Source: Myxococcales bacterium
GTDB lineage: Bacteria > Myxococcota_C > UBA6777
NCBI GenBank assembly: GCA_020632975.1
Contig: JACKEL010000014.1
Coordinates: 62,001 to 126,000 of the forward strand
Direction of reading: 5' to 3'
DNA: 64,000 nt
The position numbers and the translations under genes were made by a program. Below, in pieces: positions 42,968 to 51,625 of the stretch. How positions within the stretch are numbered: the first letter of the stretch is position 1; every line of letters starts with the position of its first letter. Under the pieces are notes generated by a model. It was given only the letters and a program-made list of their open reading frames with translations, was not told the origin of the DNA and did no database searches.

Positions 42968-44371
42968 ATGTCAGATGGAGTCTCTTTGGGTCGCGGTGCT
43001 TTGCTTGGGCATGACGAGCGCAAGACCTCTGCCGTGATCAATCTTCTTTGGTTGCGTCGTTTGCGTTGGGCGGTCTTGTTGGGACAAGTGCTGTTGATCG
43101 TGGTGACGCATGGTTGGTTGCAGATCAAACTGCCTTTGGTGTGCTTGTTGGTGGTGTTGTGGGGGAGTTTCTGCACAAACGCTGCGCTTCAGTTTTGGAA
43201 GGAACCACCGCAGGCTTGGCTCACGCCGCTGATGGGCGCTACGGTCATCTTCGATTTGTTTTCTTTTACGTTGTTGCTTGCGTGGACGGGTGGACCCACC
43301 AATCCATTTAGCTTCTTTTATCTTGTGTATGTGGCCTTGGCGATCTTGATCTTGCCGCAGCGATGGGGCTGGTCGTTGTCAGGGATCGCTGTGTTGGGGT
43401 ATGCCTCGTTGTTTTGGGGCTGGGAAGGGTCGCGCGCCCACCACAGCATCCACAGCCCCCACCACATGAAGCTGCACCTCGAAGGGATGTGGCTGGCGTA
43501 TGCGATGACCACGGTGTGTATCGTGTGGTTTGTTTCGCGGACCAAACTGGCTTTAAGTGCGCAAGCTGCGAAGATTCGTTCGCTTCAGTCTCTTCAGGCG
43601 CGCAACGAAAAGCTCGCAGCGATCGCAGCCTTGGCGGGTGGTGCGATGCATGAGATGGCGACGCCACTTGCGACGATCGCGTTGGTGGCCAAAGAGTTAC
43701 AGCACGCTCTCGCCAAAAAGCAAGAGAAGCTGTCTTTACACGAAGGTCCCGAACAGATCGAGAAGATGAGCCACGATCAAGGTGAGATGCAGGTCTTGAT
43801 CGAGGATACGCTGTTGATTCGAGAGCAAGTGGATCTGTGCCATCGTATCTTGCGTGAGCTTGTTCATCAGGCAGGCGATAGTCTTGGAGAAGCCCGACAA
43901 TCGGTCTCTTTGGAAGCTCTGCTACAACAAGCGACGACAGAGATCGCAGAGTCTTCGAGGATTATTCGCGAAGCCAAAGAAGAAGTCTTACAACAAGAGA
44001 TCAAGGTCCCGATCCAGGCGATGGCAAGGGTCTTACGGGGCCTGATGCGCAATAGCTTGGAGGCGACTTCTTCTACGCAACCCATCAATGTCCGCGCCCA
44101 CAAGAAAGCGGGATGGCTCGTACTTTCCGTGGTGGACGAGGGCTGTGGTATGCGCCCTGAGATCCTGAAACAAGTGGGCGAGCCTTTTTTTACCACCAAG
44201 CCTGCGGGCCAAGGTCACGGACTGGGGCTCTTTTTGGCGCGTACAGTGGCAGAACATCTTGGTGGGACGTTGCATATCGAAAGCGCAGTGGACCAAGGAA
44301 CGACCGTGACTTTGGAGCTACCTTTGTTTTCTGAAGCGAAAGCTTCCCAAGAAAGCTTGGGCGGGGTATAA
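42968..44371 (+). CDS. regB: Redox sensor histidine kinase, RegB/PrrB/ActS type
   Basis: A 467-residue kinase. Membrane helices lie at about 28-60, 85-110, 115-140 and 170-190, with the quinone-site motif GGPTNPF at 108-114. The H-box is GGAMHEMATPLATIALVAKEL with His228. A conserved redox Cys291 (DLCHRIL) matches the RegB cysteine that controls kinase activity by disulfide or sulfenate chemistry. The ATPase domain has NSLEAT, DEGCGM and GQGHGLGLFLA. RegB senses quinone and redox state and phosphorylates RegA, encoded by the next gene. Histidine kinase identity is certain; the RegB subtype rests on the three motifs. Confidence 0.92.
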   Translation: MSDGVSLGRGALLGHDERKTSAVINLLWLRRLRWAVLLGQVLLIVVTHGWLQIKLPLVCLLVVLWGSFCTNAALQFWKEPPQAWLTPLMGATVIFDLFSFTLLLAWTGGPTNPFSFFYLVYVALAILILPQRWGWSLSGIAVLGYASLFWGWEGSRAHHSIHSPHHMKLHLEGMWLAYAMTTVCIVWFVSRTKLALSAQAAKIRSLQSLQARNEKLAAIAALAGGAMHEMATPLATIALVAKELQHALAKKQEKLSLHEGPEQIEKMSHDQGEMQVLIEDTLLIREQVDLCHRILRELVHQAGDSLGEARQSVSLEALLQQATTEIAESSRIIREAKEEVLQQEIKVPIQAMARVLRGLMRNSLEATSSTQPINVRAHKKAGWLVLSVVDEGCGMRPEILKQVGEPFFTTKPAGQGHGLGLFLARTVAEHLGGTLHIESAVDQGTTVTLELPLFSEAKASQESLGGV

Positions 44372-44418
44372 GTCTTTGCGTTGGGCGAATCAACGCTTGC
44401 TAGACTCGGGTGTTTGGG

Positions 44419-44994
44419 ATGAATGACGAAAAGATCTTAGAGACTTCTTTTTTGGTGGTGGATGATCACGACTTGTTTCGAGAGCGTTTGGCGCGGGCTT
44501 TGAGGGAACGCGGCTTGGATGTTCGTGTGGCTGCAAGCGTGGCTGAAGCAAGAGTCCAACTGCACGAAGATCCGCCTGAAAAGGTGGTGTTGGATCTGCG
44601 TATCCCTGATGGATCGGGCCTTTCTTTTTTGCAAGAGATCAAAGAAGTCGAACCCACCGTCGAAGTTGTGGTCCTCACGGGTTATGGAAGCATCGCCACT
44701 GCGGTCGATGCGATACGTTTGGGGGCGACCAATTATCTGACCAAACCTGCGGATGCAGACGAGATCTTGGCTGCTTTTGAAAGGGGCCACGCACCGCCTC
44801 TTGAGCCCGCAGAACCAAGCTACCAGATGTCTTCTTTGGCGCGTGCAGAGTGGGAACACATTCATCGGGTGTTGTCGGACTGTGGCGGAAATATCTCGAA
44901 AGCAGCAAGGATCTTGGGTGTCCATCGCCGCTCTCTCCAAAGAAAACTCCAAAAATATCCTCCGCTTGAACACGAAATCGACGAGAATTTTTAA
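44419..44994 (+). CDS. regA: Redox response regulator, RegA/PrrA/ActR type
   Basis: A 191-residue regulator. The receiver domain has the phospho-acceptor Asp59 (VVLDLRIP), the acidic pair VVDDHD and Lys (LTKPAD). A linker follows, then a Fis-type C-terminal HTH (EWEHIHRVLSDCGGNISKAARILGVHRRSLQRKL), which is the RegA signature sequence almost unchanged. The start is the ATG at 44419, 48 bp after regB; a GTG three codons earlier is possible. RegA-type regulators control energy and redox genes. A matching palindrome lies just downstream of this gene. Confidence 0.92.
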   Translation: MNDEKILETSFLVVDDHDLFRERLARALRERGLDVRVAASVAEARVQLHEDPPEKVVLDLRIPDGSGLSFLQEIKEVEPTVEVVVLTGYGSIATAVDAIRLGATNYLTKPADADEILAAFERGHAPPLEPAEPSYQMSSLARAEWEHIHRVLSDCGGNISKAARILGVHRRSLQRKLQKYPPLEHEIDENF

Positions 44995-45029
44995 AGCATA
45001 TCTACTTAGAGAACAGGGGGTTATCGAGG

Positions 45030-45054
45030 TGCGACAATATGTCGCATTCTTTTC
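45030..45054. promoter_or_regulatory. RegA-type palindrome (or terminator) between regA and the YtkA-like gene
   Basis: A perfect inverted repeat, TGCGACA then ATA then TGTCGCA, at 45030-45046. It contains GCGAC-N5-GTCGC, which fits the published half-site form GCGNC/GNCGC of RegA/PrrA/RegR sites. It lies about 85 bp before the lipoprotein start. The following TTCTTTTC means it could also work as a Rho-independent terminator of regBA; both uses are possible. Confidence 0.55.
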
Positions 45055-45129
45055 TGGGGTCATCTTTTGTATCTCCCTCGCGCGGCACGACGGTTTCTGC
45101 TGATCGTGTTTTGTAAGAAGGAGAAGAAG

Positions 45130-45522
45130 ATGTCTCGTCAAAAAAGTATGGTATGCCTCCTTGTGATGAGTGTGTTGTTTGTCGCTGCGTGCGGCACGCC
45201 CTCCACAGGAAACAACACAGAGGGGACCCTCCAAGTCTCAGCGGCTTTTGCTGATGCGACCGTCAGCGTGGGGGAAAATAAGTTGCATATCCAAGTCAAC
45301 GATGCGCAAGGACAAGCGCTTTCGGGGTGTACGCTGACCGTTCAACCGCAGATGTCGATACACGGCCACGGTTCTTCCCAAGCACCCGTGATATCGGAAG
45401 AAGCGACAGGACACTTTCATGTCAAAGTCTTTTTCCAGATGAAAGGTCCGTGGGAGATCAAGGTTCGCGCTGAACATGGCGAGCTTTTTGGTGAAAAGAT
45501 CATGCAAGTGGATGTTCAATAG
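45130..45522 (+). CDS. YtkA/FixH-like lipoprotein
   Basis: A 130-residue protein with a signal sequence and lipobox (FVAAC, Cys22). The mature domain has the immunoglobulin-like YtkA/FixH pattern (LHIQVNDAQGQALSGCTLTVQPQMSIHGHGSSQ...GHFHVKVFFQMKGPWEIKV), a fold found with copper and cytochrome-oxidase accessory genes. The HGHG and Met residues could bind metal. GAAGGAGAAG precedes the ATG at 45130. It follows the RegA-type palindrome and precedes a barrel and a redoxin gene, probably in one unit. Confidence 0.78.
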   Translation: MSRQKSMVCLLVMSVLFVAACGTPSTGNNTEGTLQVSAAFADATVSVGENKLHIQVNDAQGQALSGCTLTVQPQMSIHGHGSSQAPVISEEATGHFHVKVFFQMKGPWEIKVRAEHGELFGEKIMQVDVQ

Positions 45523-45538
45523 CGAGTAGGTTTGGGTG

Positions 45539-46462
45539 ATGCGCAGGCTTTTGTGGCTCAGTTGTTTGCTTTGTCTCTGGTCTCGTCCTTGGTCTCCATC
45601 TCGTGCGGATGCTGCGGCGTGTTGTGTCTCAGCGACGGTCTCAGGTGTGGGGCGGTTGAGGAACTGGGAACACTTTGCGGTGGGGCTTCGCACCTCGCTG
45701 TTGGCGGGGACAGGGCAGTGGGATACCAAAGCCCTGTGGCATGGTTACGGAGACGACTACCAAGAACACGAGTGGCGTTCTGAGTTGTGGGGCTTGGTGG
45801 GGGTTCATCGCCGCGTTTCTTTGTTTGCGCGGGTGCCTTGGAGCGTAAATTACCGCAAAGTGGGCACACAAGACGCATGGGACGGCTGGTTTGGGGATCT
45901 TCAAGCGGGAGCGCGCTTTGAGTTGATCTCGATTGGGCAGTTTTTGCACGTCCCTGCGGTGGCTTTGATTGTCGGGGTCACGGCACCCACTGGGCGCGCA
46001 ACAGGTCAAGCCCAAAATCCCCTTGCTGCGGATGTGACAGGGCGCGGCGCGTGGATGTTGAGCGCTGGCGTCACGATCGAAAAAACCTTTTATCCTGGGT
46101 TTGTCCAGCTCAATGCAGGCGTGCAGGTCCCGTTGCCTTCTGAACGCGAAGATCTTGGCGTGTGGCAACGATTTGGGCCAGGCATCCCTGTGACACTCAG
46201 TGGCGGCGTTGAACTCGGTGATACGGTGGTTTTGGCGCTGGTCGCACGTTTCTTTTGGGAAGATCAGTTGGTGCTTGGAGATCGCACGATTGCAGGAAGC
46301 TCTCGTATTGACGCAGGGATCGGCCTTTCCGCATCGTGGTCTTTCGATCCGCATTGGACAGTACAAGCTATGTTCGATGCAGGGATCCTCGCGGATGGTT
46401 GGGGTTTGAATCAACCTGGGCGGCTCTTTGTTTCTTTGGGGCTGCGCTATGGGTACTTTTGA
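45539..46462 (+). CDS. Outer-membrane beta-barrel protein of the RegBA-linked unit
   Basis: A 307-residue protein with a signal peptide (to about residue 26), a Cys pair at the mature N-terminus (AACCVSA), amphipathic strands throughout (RARFELISIGQFLHVPAVALIVGVTAPTG) and a C-terminal aromatic end (RYGYF), all barrel features. It is 16 bp after the YtkA-like gene and 51 bp before the redoxin gene. This suggests a transport or channel role for a metal or redox metabolite; no family was recognised. Confidence 0.7.
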   Translation: MRRLLWLSCLLCLWSRPWSPSRADAAACCVSATVSGVGRLRNWEHFAVGLRTSLLAGTGQWDTKALWHGYGDDYQEHEWRSELWGLVGVHRRVSLFARVPWSVNYRKVGTQDAWDGWFGDLQAGARFELISIGQFLHVPAVALIVGVTAPTGRATGQAQNPLAADVTGRGAWMLSAGVTIEKTFYPGFVQLNAGVQVPLPSEREDLGVWQRFGPGIPVTLSGGVELGDTVVLALVARFFWEDQLVLGDRTIAGSSRIDAGIGLSASWSFDPHWTVQAMFDAGILADGWGLNQPGRLFVSLGLRYGYF

Positions 46463-46513
46463 GATCGGGCTTGGTTCGGTCTTGTCGGATGGATGGAAAG
46501 AAAGGGAAGTCAG

Positions 46514-47224
46514 ATGCGTACTTTTGGGCATGGTGGGATCTTGTTGTCGTTGCTCTTTTTGATCGGATGTTCTCATGCTGCGCCAAAAAAAGCACTACCG
46601 TTAAAGTCCTCGGATATCACGGCTTCTTTGCGTCGCTTGGATGGCTCAGCCTACCCACTTGCGCAAGTGGTGCGCTCCCATCGTGCAACGTTGTTGGTGT
46701 GGTGGTCGCGAACGTGTCCTTGTGTCAAACGCTACCAAACGAGGATGGACGGGCTTTATAAGGTCTATGCTTCGCGTGATGTTGCGGTGGTTGCGGTCGA
46801 TAGCAACGCAGACGACTCTTTGGAAGACTTGCGCGCTGTTCATCAAAAACGCCGTATATCCGTGCCTTTTGTGCAAGATCAAGGGGCTTTGCTTGCGGAT
46901 TACTTTGGTGTGGAGACGACGCCGTCCGTTGTTTTGCTCGACTCGATGGGCAAAGTCCGCTTTTTTGGTTGGATCGATAATGAGCGAAAGGTCGGCGTCG
47001 CGGGGCGAGAGCCTTATGTGGAAGATGCTTTGGAACAGCTACTCGCGAAACATCCGATCAAAAGAGCGCGTACAGCTTACTATGGTTGCTCGATTACGCG
47101 GGAATGGGGAGGCTTTGCAAAAAAGCGGCCTGCTGTGAGCGCCCCCGCAAGTACGGCCTCTTCCAAAGCGACTCCTGCGAAGAAACCTTGTGGTTGCCAA
47201 AAAAACAAGCGCACCTCTCTGTAA
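46514..47224 (+). CDS. Thioredoxin-fold (redoxin) lipoprotein with CPC motif
   Basis: A 236-residue protein with a signal sequence and lipobox (LIGC). The thioredoxin fold has the active-site segment WWSRTCPCVKRYQTRM (a CxC instead of CxxC), a FVQDQGALLADYFGVETTPSVVLLD middle and the cis-Pro TTPSV. The C-terminus is Ala/Lys/Pro-rich and ends near a CGC. Proteins of this kind accompany copper or cytochrome maturation genes. The gene closes the unit that follows regBA. AGGGAAG precedes the ATG at 46514. Confidence 0.75.
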   Translation: MRTFGHGGILLSLLFLIGCSHAAPKKALPLKSSDITASLRRLDGSAYPLAQVVRSHRATLLVWWSRTCPCVKRYQTRMDGLYKVYASRDVAVVAVDSNADDSLEDLRAVHQKRRISVPFVQDQGALLADYFGVETTPSVVLLDSMGKVRFFGWIDNERKVGVAGREPYVEDALEQLLAKHPIKRARTAYYGCSITREWGGFAKKRPAVSAPASTASSKATPAKKPCGCQKNKRTSL

Positions 47225-47387
47225 GGGCTTCTTTTGGGGGCTTGTCTGAGCGCTTTGGCGCAGTTTGGGGCGAGGACTGTTTTCTTTTCGATGGATGGGG
47301 TGGGGTTGACAGGATGGACGGTTTGATGCACGAGACAGAGCGCAATAGAGCGTCCAGGTCGGTCTTATATCGCGAAAGGAAGGCAAG

Positions 47388-49577
47388 ATGCCAGAGATCA
47401 TTCATCCAGCGGGCGAGATCTTTTATACAAGAGACTCTTTGGGGGTTCCTTCGATCCAAGCGAAGGATCAGTTGCAATCAGCGTATGCTCGTGGATACCT
47501 GCATGCTTGCGATCGTTTGGTACAGATCGAGTTGAACCGCATGGCCAGTGAAGGCCGATTGATGGAGATCTTGGGGGATCTTCCCTTTGCTCGCTTGGTG
47601 GATCGATGTGTGCGCGCGCTCGATTTCTCGGCCAATCTAGAACAACAGTGGGAATCCTTGGACGAATGGACCCAGTCGTTGTTTGAGAGCTACTGCGAGG
47701 GTTTTGCGGTGGGTGCGAGAGAACGCGGCCGACCGATGATCTTGCGCCTCTTGGGAGTGAAACCCCGCGCTTATAAGCCTCTCGATATCATCCGAATGTA
47801 CCGTTTCACGGGCTATATGGCGCTTGGTTCGATTCAGCATTTGGCGGAAGCGCTTGTGTTGGAGTTGGTGGGCGAAGGCGCGCCGCGTTCGTTGCTCGAC
47901 ATGATGTTGGGCGACAGCGTGGGAGATCTGGACGAAGAGATGTTGCGCCAAGTCCGCGTGATGGAACTGGACAAACTTTTGATCCCACTGGGTCTTGGTG
48001 GATCGAATGCTTTTGCGGTCTCTGCGGAACGTTCGGCCTCTGGGCACGCTCTGTTGATGGGCGAGTTTCACATGGAAACGGGCCAGCTTCCGCCTTTGTT
48101 GTATGCTTTGCACGCGGAAACCAAGAAAGATGGGCGCTTTTATCAAGGGATGGGCATCCCTGGGCTGCCTTTCTTGAGTGGTGGTCGCAATGATCAGGTG
48201 GGGTGGAGTTATACAAACGCGCATGGCGACAACATCGACATGCTGATCGAACGCTGTAAAGACGGGCGTTATCTCGCAGATGGTGAGTGGCGCGACTTTA
48301 CGTTGCGTCGAGAAGAAGTCGTGAAGATCCGTGGGAAAAAGACCGAAACATGGGTGTTTTACGAAAATCCTTATGGGACCTTGTTGGGTGATCCACACCA
48401 AGAAGGCGACTACCCTTGCTTGCGTTGGACGGGGATGCGCGATGGAACCGTGGGTGATATCTACGTCATCACGAATATGTTGCAGTGTCACAGCGTAAAA
48501 GAAGGGATGGAGATCCATCGAAAAGGCCAGATGTTGGGGGTTTGGTGTGTGCTTGCGGATCGTCAAGGCAACATCGGCGTGATCAAGTCTGGAGCTGTGG
48601 ACAAGCGACCTGACGGATGGACGGGGACTTACCCGCGCCAAGCGTGGGATCTTGCGACACGAGACTTCGAACATCTCTCCAAAGACGTGACGCCACAGTC
48701 TTACAACCCCGAAGAAGGGGTGATCGTGTCTGCCAATGAGCGTCGTGATGGTTTGGATGGCTCGCGTTGGATCAATCTTCCCGAGCCTCACTATCGTTTC
48801 GAGCGCTTGGGAGAGATCTTGGCGCGTCGTGACAAACATACGCTGCGTTCCTTGGCGGAAGCTTCTTATGACGAGATCGATCGCTGTGCTTCCCGAATGA
48901 TGAAGGTTTGGGCGCCTTTGTTGCCTGAAGATGAGGCTTTCCAAGAGCTTGGGCGTTGGGCATTGGAACAAGAGCCCATCCGTGATCGCGCGTTGCATCG
49001 TCAGCAGATGGCTTTGTTTCATGCTGTGCACCATGAGTTGTTGCATGAGGTGTTGCTTTCTTCCTTGAATGCGAAGAAAGCACACCATCTTTTGCACGAC
49101 GTGACATTTGGTTTGTGTTTTCAGTATCACTTTGACCAAGCGTTTGCTCTTGAGAAACCCGAGCTTTTGGATGCTGAACGTCTTACCAAGTGGCTCAAGG
49201 TCGCTTGGAAAAAAGCACAAACCTGTGTGGCTGAAGGGCGTTGGACTTTGCCACCGCGCTTCGGGTTTTCCAACCAGATCACACAAGGAAGCACGCCCTC
49301 TTGGTTGGGATGGGACACCAAGCCTTACGATATCCCGGGAGGACCGACGGTTCCGTTTCAGTCGCGTGTGATGCGCCTACTTGAACACCCGATGTTGGGC
49401 GGTCCTTCGTTCCACATGGTGATGGATATGAGCCACGATGGTAGTTGGTACAACATGCCTGGCGGGGCTTCTGAGCGACGTCTTGGACCAGGTTATGGGA
49501 AAGGTATCGAAGAGTGGATCGAAGGGCGCTTTTTGCCGTTCGGACAGCCCAAAGGGGAAGCCCCCAACCTTTCTTGA
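47388..49577 (+). CDS. Penicillin-acylase-family Ntn hydrolase without a signal peptide
   Basis: A 729-residue member of the penicillin amidase/N-acyl-homoserine lactone acylase family. The predicted new N-terminus after self-cleavage is Ser206 (GLGG-SNAFAVS), and HxxxGQLPPLLYALH and QVGWSYTNAHGDN follow in family order. The upstream A-chain region starts RDSLGVPSIQAKDQLQSAYARGYLHACDRLVQIELNR. Most relatives are exported to the periplasm; this one shows no signal peptide, so it may act in the cytoplasm. The substrate is not predictable. The 172 bp after it hold the repeats described upstream of the sigma-54 activator. Confidence 0.88.
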   Translation: MPEIIHPAGEIFYTRDSLGVPSIQAKDQLQSAYARGYLHACDRLVQIELNRMASEGRLMEILGDLPFARLVDRCVRALDFSANLEQQWESLDEWTQSLFESYCEGFAVGARERGRPMILRLLGVKPRAYKPLDIIRMYRFTGYMALGSIQHLAEALVLELVGEGAPRSLLDMMLGDSVGDLDEEMLRQVRVMELDKLLIPLGLGGSNAFAVSAERSASGHALLMGEFHMETGQLPPLLYALHAETKKDGRFYQGMGIPGLPFLSGGRNDQVGWSYTNAHGDNIDMLIERCKDGRYLADGEWRDFTLRREEVVKIRGKKTETWVFYENPYGTLLGDPHQEGDYPCLRWTGMRDGTVGDIYVITNMLQCHSVKEGMEIHRKGQMLGVWCVLADRQGNIGVIKSGAVDKRPDGWTGTYPRQAWDLATRDFEHLSKDVTPQSYNPEEGVIVSANERRDGLDGSRWINLPEPHYRFERLGEILARRDKHTLRSLAEASYDEIDRCASRMMKVWAPLLPEDEAFQELGRWALEQEPIRDRALHRQQMALFHAVHHELLHEVLLSSLNAKKAHHLLHDVTFGLCFQYHFDQAFALEKPELLDAERLTKWLKVAWKKAQTCVAEGRWTLPPRFGFSNQITQGSTPSWLGWDTKPYDIPGGPTVPFQSRVMRLLEHPMLGGPSFHMVMDMSHDGSWYNMPGGASERRLGPGYGKGIEEWIEGRFLPFGQPKGEAPNLS

Positions 49578-49650
49578 TCCTTCGTTTGGACGAGAGCTGT
49601 TGGGGAATCGCTTGACAAAAGGGTGAGGGGTGTGTTTTTTGGGTGGGGTG

Positions 49651-49685
49651 GTTTCATCTTGAAACATCATTGAAACATCTTGAAT
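49651..49685. promoter_or_regulatory. TTGAAACA tandem repeats upstream of the sigma-54 activator
   Basis: The octamer TTGAAACA occurs at 49659-49666 and 49670-49677, 11 bp apart; the first copy also forms GTTTCA-TCT-TGAAAC. The site lies about 70-90 bp before the activator start, a usual place for an autoregulatory site. The same tandem octamer recurs in the SQR-dps gap. Confidence 0.45.
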
Positions 49686-49749
49686 CGCTCTCTGAACGTT
49701 TTTTATACAAAAAGAAACAGGGAGAAGGTTTCAATAAAGGGCTAGTCAT

Positions 49750-51234
49750 TTGGCAGAAAAGACACGAGTGATAGAGAGGCACAAAAGTGCCAAGGATGGT
49801 CGATCTTTGGCGCAGAGCCAGTCAAAAGGGGCCAAGCGCGTCCCCGAGAAAGTGGACCTTTTGGGGCGCGAGAGGCTGGAGGCTTGGTTATCTGAGCGGG
49901 GGGCTTTGGATACGATCGTAGCCTTGGGCGAGCTTTTTACGACGTCTGCGATCTTCTTCGTCGATGCGGAGCGTTCCATCGTCTATTGGAACAAAGTCGC
50001 AGAGGATATCTTGGGCTTTGATGCAAAAGAAGCGGTAGGACATCACTGTTTGAAGTCTGTGCGCTGCCCCAACTGCATGACAGGCTGTGGGATCGCGGAG
50101 TATGGGCTGGTTCGGGATGTTCCGCTGGTGATGTACCGCGTGGATGGAAAGGCTGTGCATGTTCGCAAGACAGCGCGGGCTTTTTTCGACGAAGCGGGCC
50201 GATTTACGGGGGGCGTCGAGGTCTTTCGTTTGGACCAAGAGAAGGAAGCACCCGACTCGCTCGAAGCTTCGCACTTACCCACGGGTGATTCCTCTGATGC
50301 TGTGGACTTTCACGGGATTCAAAGTCGTGATCCTGCGATGCATCAGGTGTTTTCGACGATTCAACAAGTCGCTGAGATGGGCGTTAGCGTGTTGATTCGC
50401 GGGGAGTCAGGGACAGGAAAAGAGCTTGTTGCGCGCGCGTTGCACCTAGAGAGTTCGCGGCGTGAGAAGCCTTTCGTCGCGGTCAACTGTGCGACACTGA
50501 CACCCACCTTGATGGAGAGTCAGCTTTTTGGCCATGTGAAGGGCGCTTTCACAGGTGCGGTCAAAGAAGGGATCGGTTTCTTTCGTCAAGCAGACGGTGG
50601 GACCTTGTTTTTGGACGAGATCGCTGAGTTGCCTTTGGACCTGCAAGCCAAGTTGCTGCGGGTCTTGGAAGAGCGCAAGGTGATGCCCGTTGGTGGAACG
50701 CGACCGATGGCCGTGGATGTTCGCATCGTTGCGGCCACGCATCGTTCTTTGCGGGAAGAAGTCGCACGAGGCCGCTTTCGCGAAGATCTGATGTATCGTC
50801 TGCGGGTGGTTCCGTTGTTTTTGCCAGCGTTGCACGCTCGCCGTGGTGACGTCGAACTGCTGTTGTGGCGGTTTATCGCGGAGTACAATCGACGCGGACC
50901 GCGCAAGATCGAATCGATCTCCCCTGAAGTGATGCGCTTGTTGTTGGATCATACATGGCCAGGAAATGTGCGCGAGCTACAAAATGTCGTGGCTTATGCT
51001 TTCGCAGTAGGACGGGCGCCAGAGCTTGTTTTGGAGGATCTTCCCCCAGAGTTTCGCGACGCTCCAAAAGCGCTTTCTACCTTGCCTGTGTCGCTCTCCT
51101 CGATCCAAGAGATGGAACCTCATCGCATCCGCACAGCGTTGATCGCGACCAAAGGAAACGTCGGAAAAGCCGCAGACATGCTCGGGATCAGTCGCGCGAC
51201 CCTGTGGCGAAAACGCAAACGCTACAACATCTAA
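49750..51234 (+). CDS. Sigma-54-dependent transcriptional activator with PAS domain
   Basis: A 494-residue enhancer-binding protein: N-terminal PAS domain (about 55-165) with a Cys cluster RCPNCMTGC (about 104-113), AAA+ domain with Walker A GESGTGKE at about 218, GAFTGA at 265-270 (sigma-54 contact), DGGTLFLDEI (Walker B) and the arginine-finger region RFREDLMYRLRV. It ends with a Fis-type HTH (KGNVGKAADMLGISRATLWRKRKRY). The PAS cysteines could bind a metal or Fe-S cluster and sense redox state. The start seems to be TTG at 49750. The 391 bp after it (51235-51625) show nothing recognisable. Confidence 0.93.
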   Translation: MAEKTRVIERHKSAKDGRSLAQSQSKGAKRVPEKVDLLGRERLEAWLSERGALDTIVALGELFTTSAIFFVDAERSIVYWNKVAEDILGFDAKEAVGHHCLKSVRCPNCMTGCGIAEYGLVRDVPLVMYRVDGKAVHVRKTARAFFDEAGRFTGGVEVFRLDQEKEAPDSLEASHLPTGDSSDAVDFHGIQSRDPAMHQVFSTIQQVAEMGVSVLIRGESGTGKELVARALHLESSRREKPFVAVNCATLTPTLMESQLFGHVKGAFTGAVKEGIGFFRQADGGTLFLDEIAELPLDLQAKLLRVLEERKVMPVGGTRPMAVDVRIVAATHRSLREEVARGRFREDLMYRLRVVPLFLPALHARRGDVELLLWRFIAEYNRRGPRKIESISPEVMRLLLDHTWPGNVRELQNVVAYAFAVGRAPELVLEDLPPEFRDAPKALSTLPVSLSSIQEMEPHRIRTALIATKGNVGKAADMLGISRATLWRKRKRYNI

Positions 51235-51625
51235 TTGGATCTTCTCGGGACATACGAGCGTTTGGATACATGGGGACTTGGAACGCACAGACGCTTGATC
51301 GTGTGAAACGATGGTCATGGGAGCCGTGGGGGAACCTGAATTATCCGAACCATCGGGGTTACGGAAGGTCAAGCTGTCTCTCTTTCTATCATTCCATGCT
51401 AGAAAGGAAGCGACTCTTCAGAACATGCGGATGCTTGGGAAGATGCGCGGGCTTGGAAGGGGACCAAGCGATGGTCTTGTTGCGGTTTCTCCCAAGCGGG
51501 GGGACTTTTGTTGTGTGAGGTTTGGTGGCGATGGGGGCGAGGGCTTGAGCGATGTCTCTCGTGTGTGTGAGGGCCGTTTGGTTGCTGTGTGGTGCGTGTG
51601 AGGGCTTTTGTCTTGGGGTGTGTGT

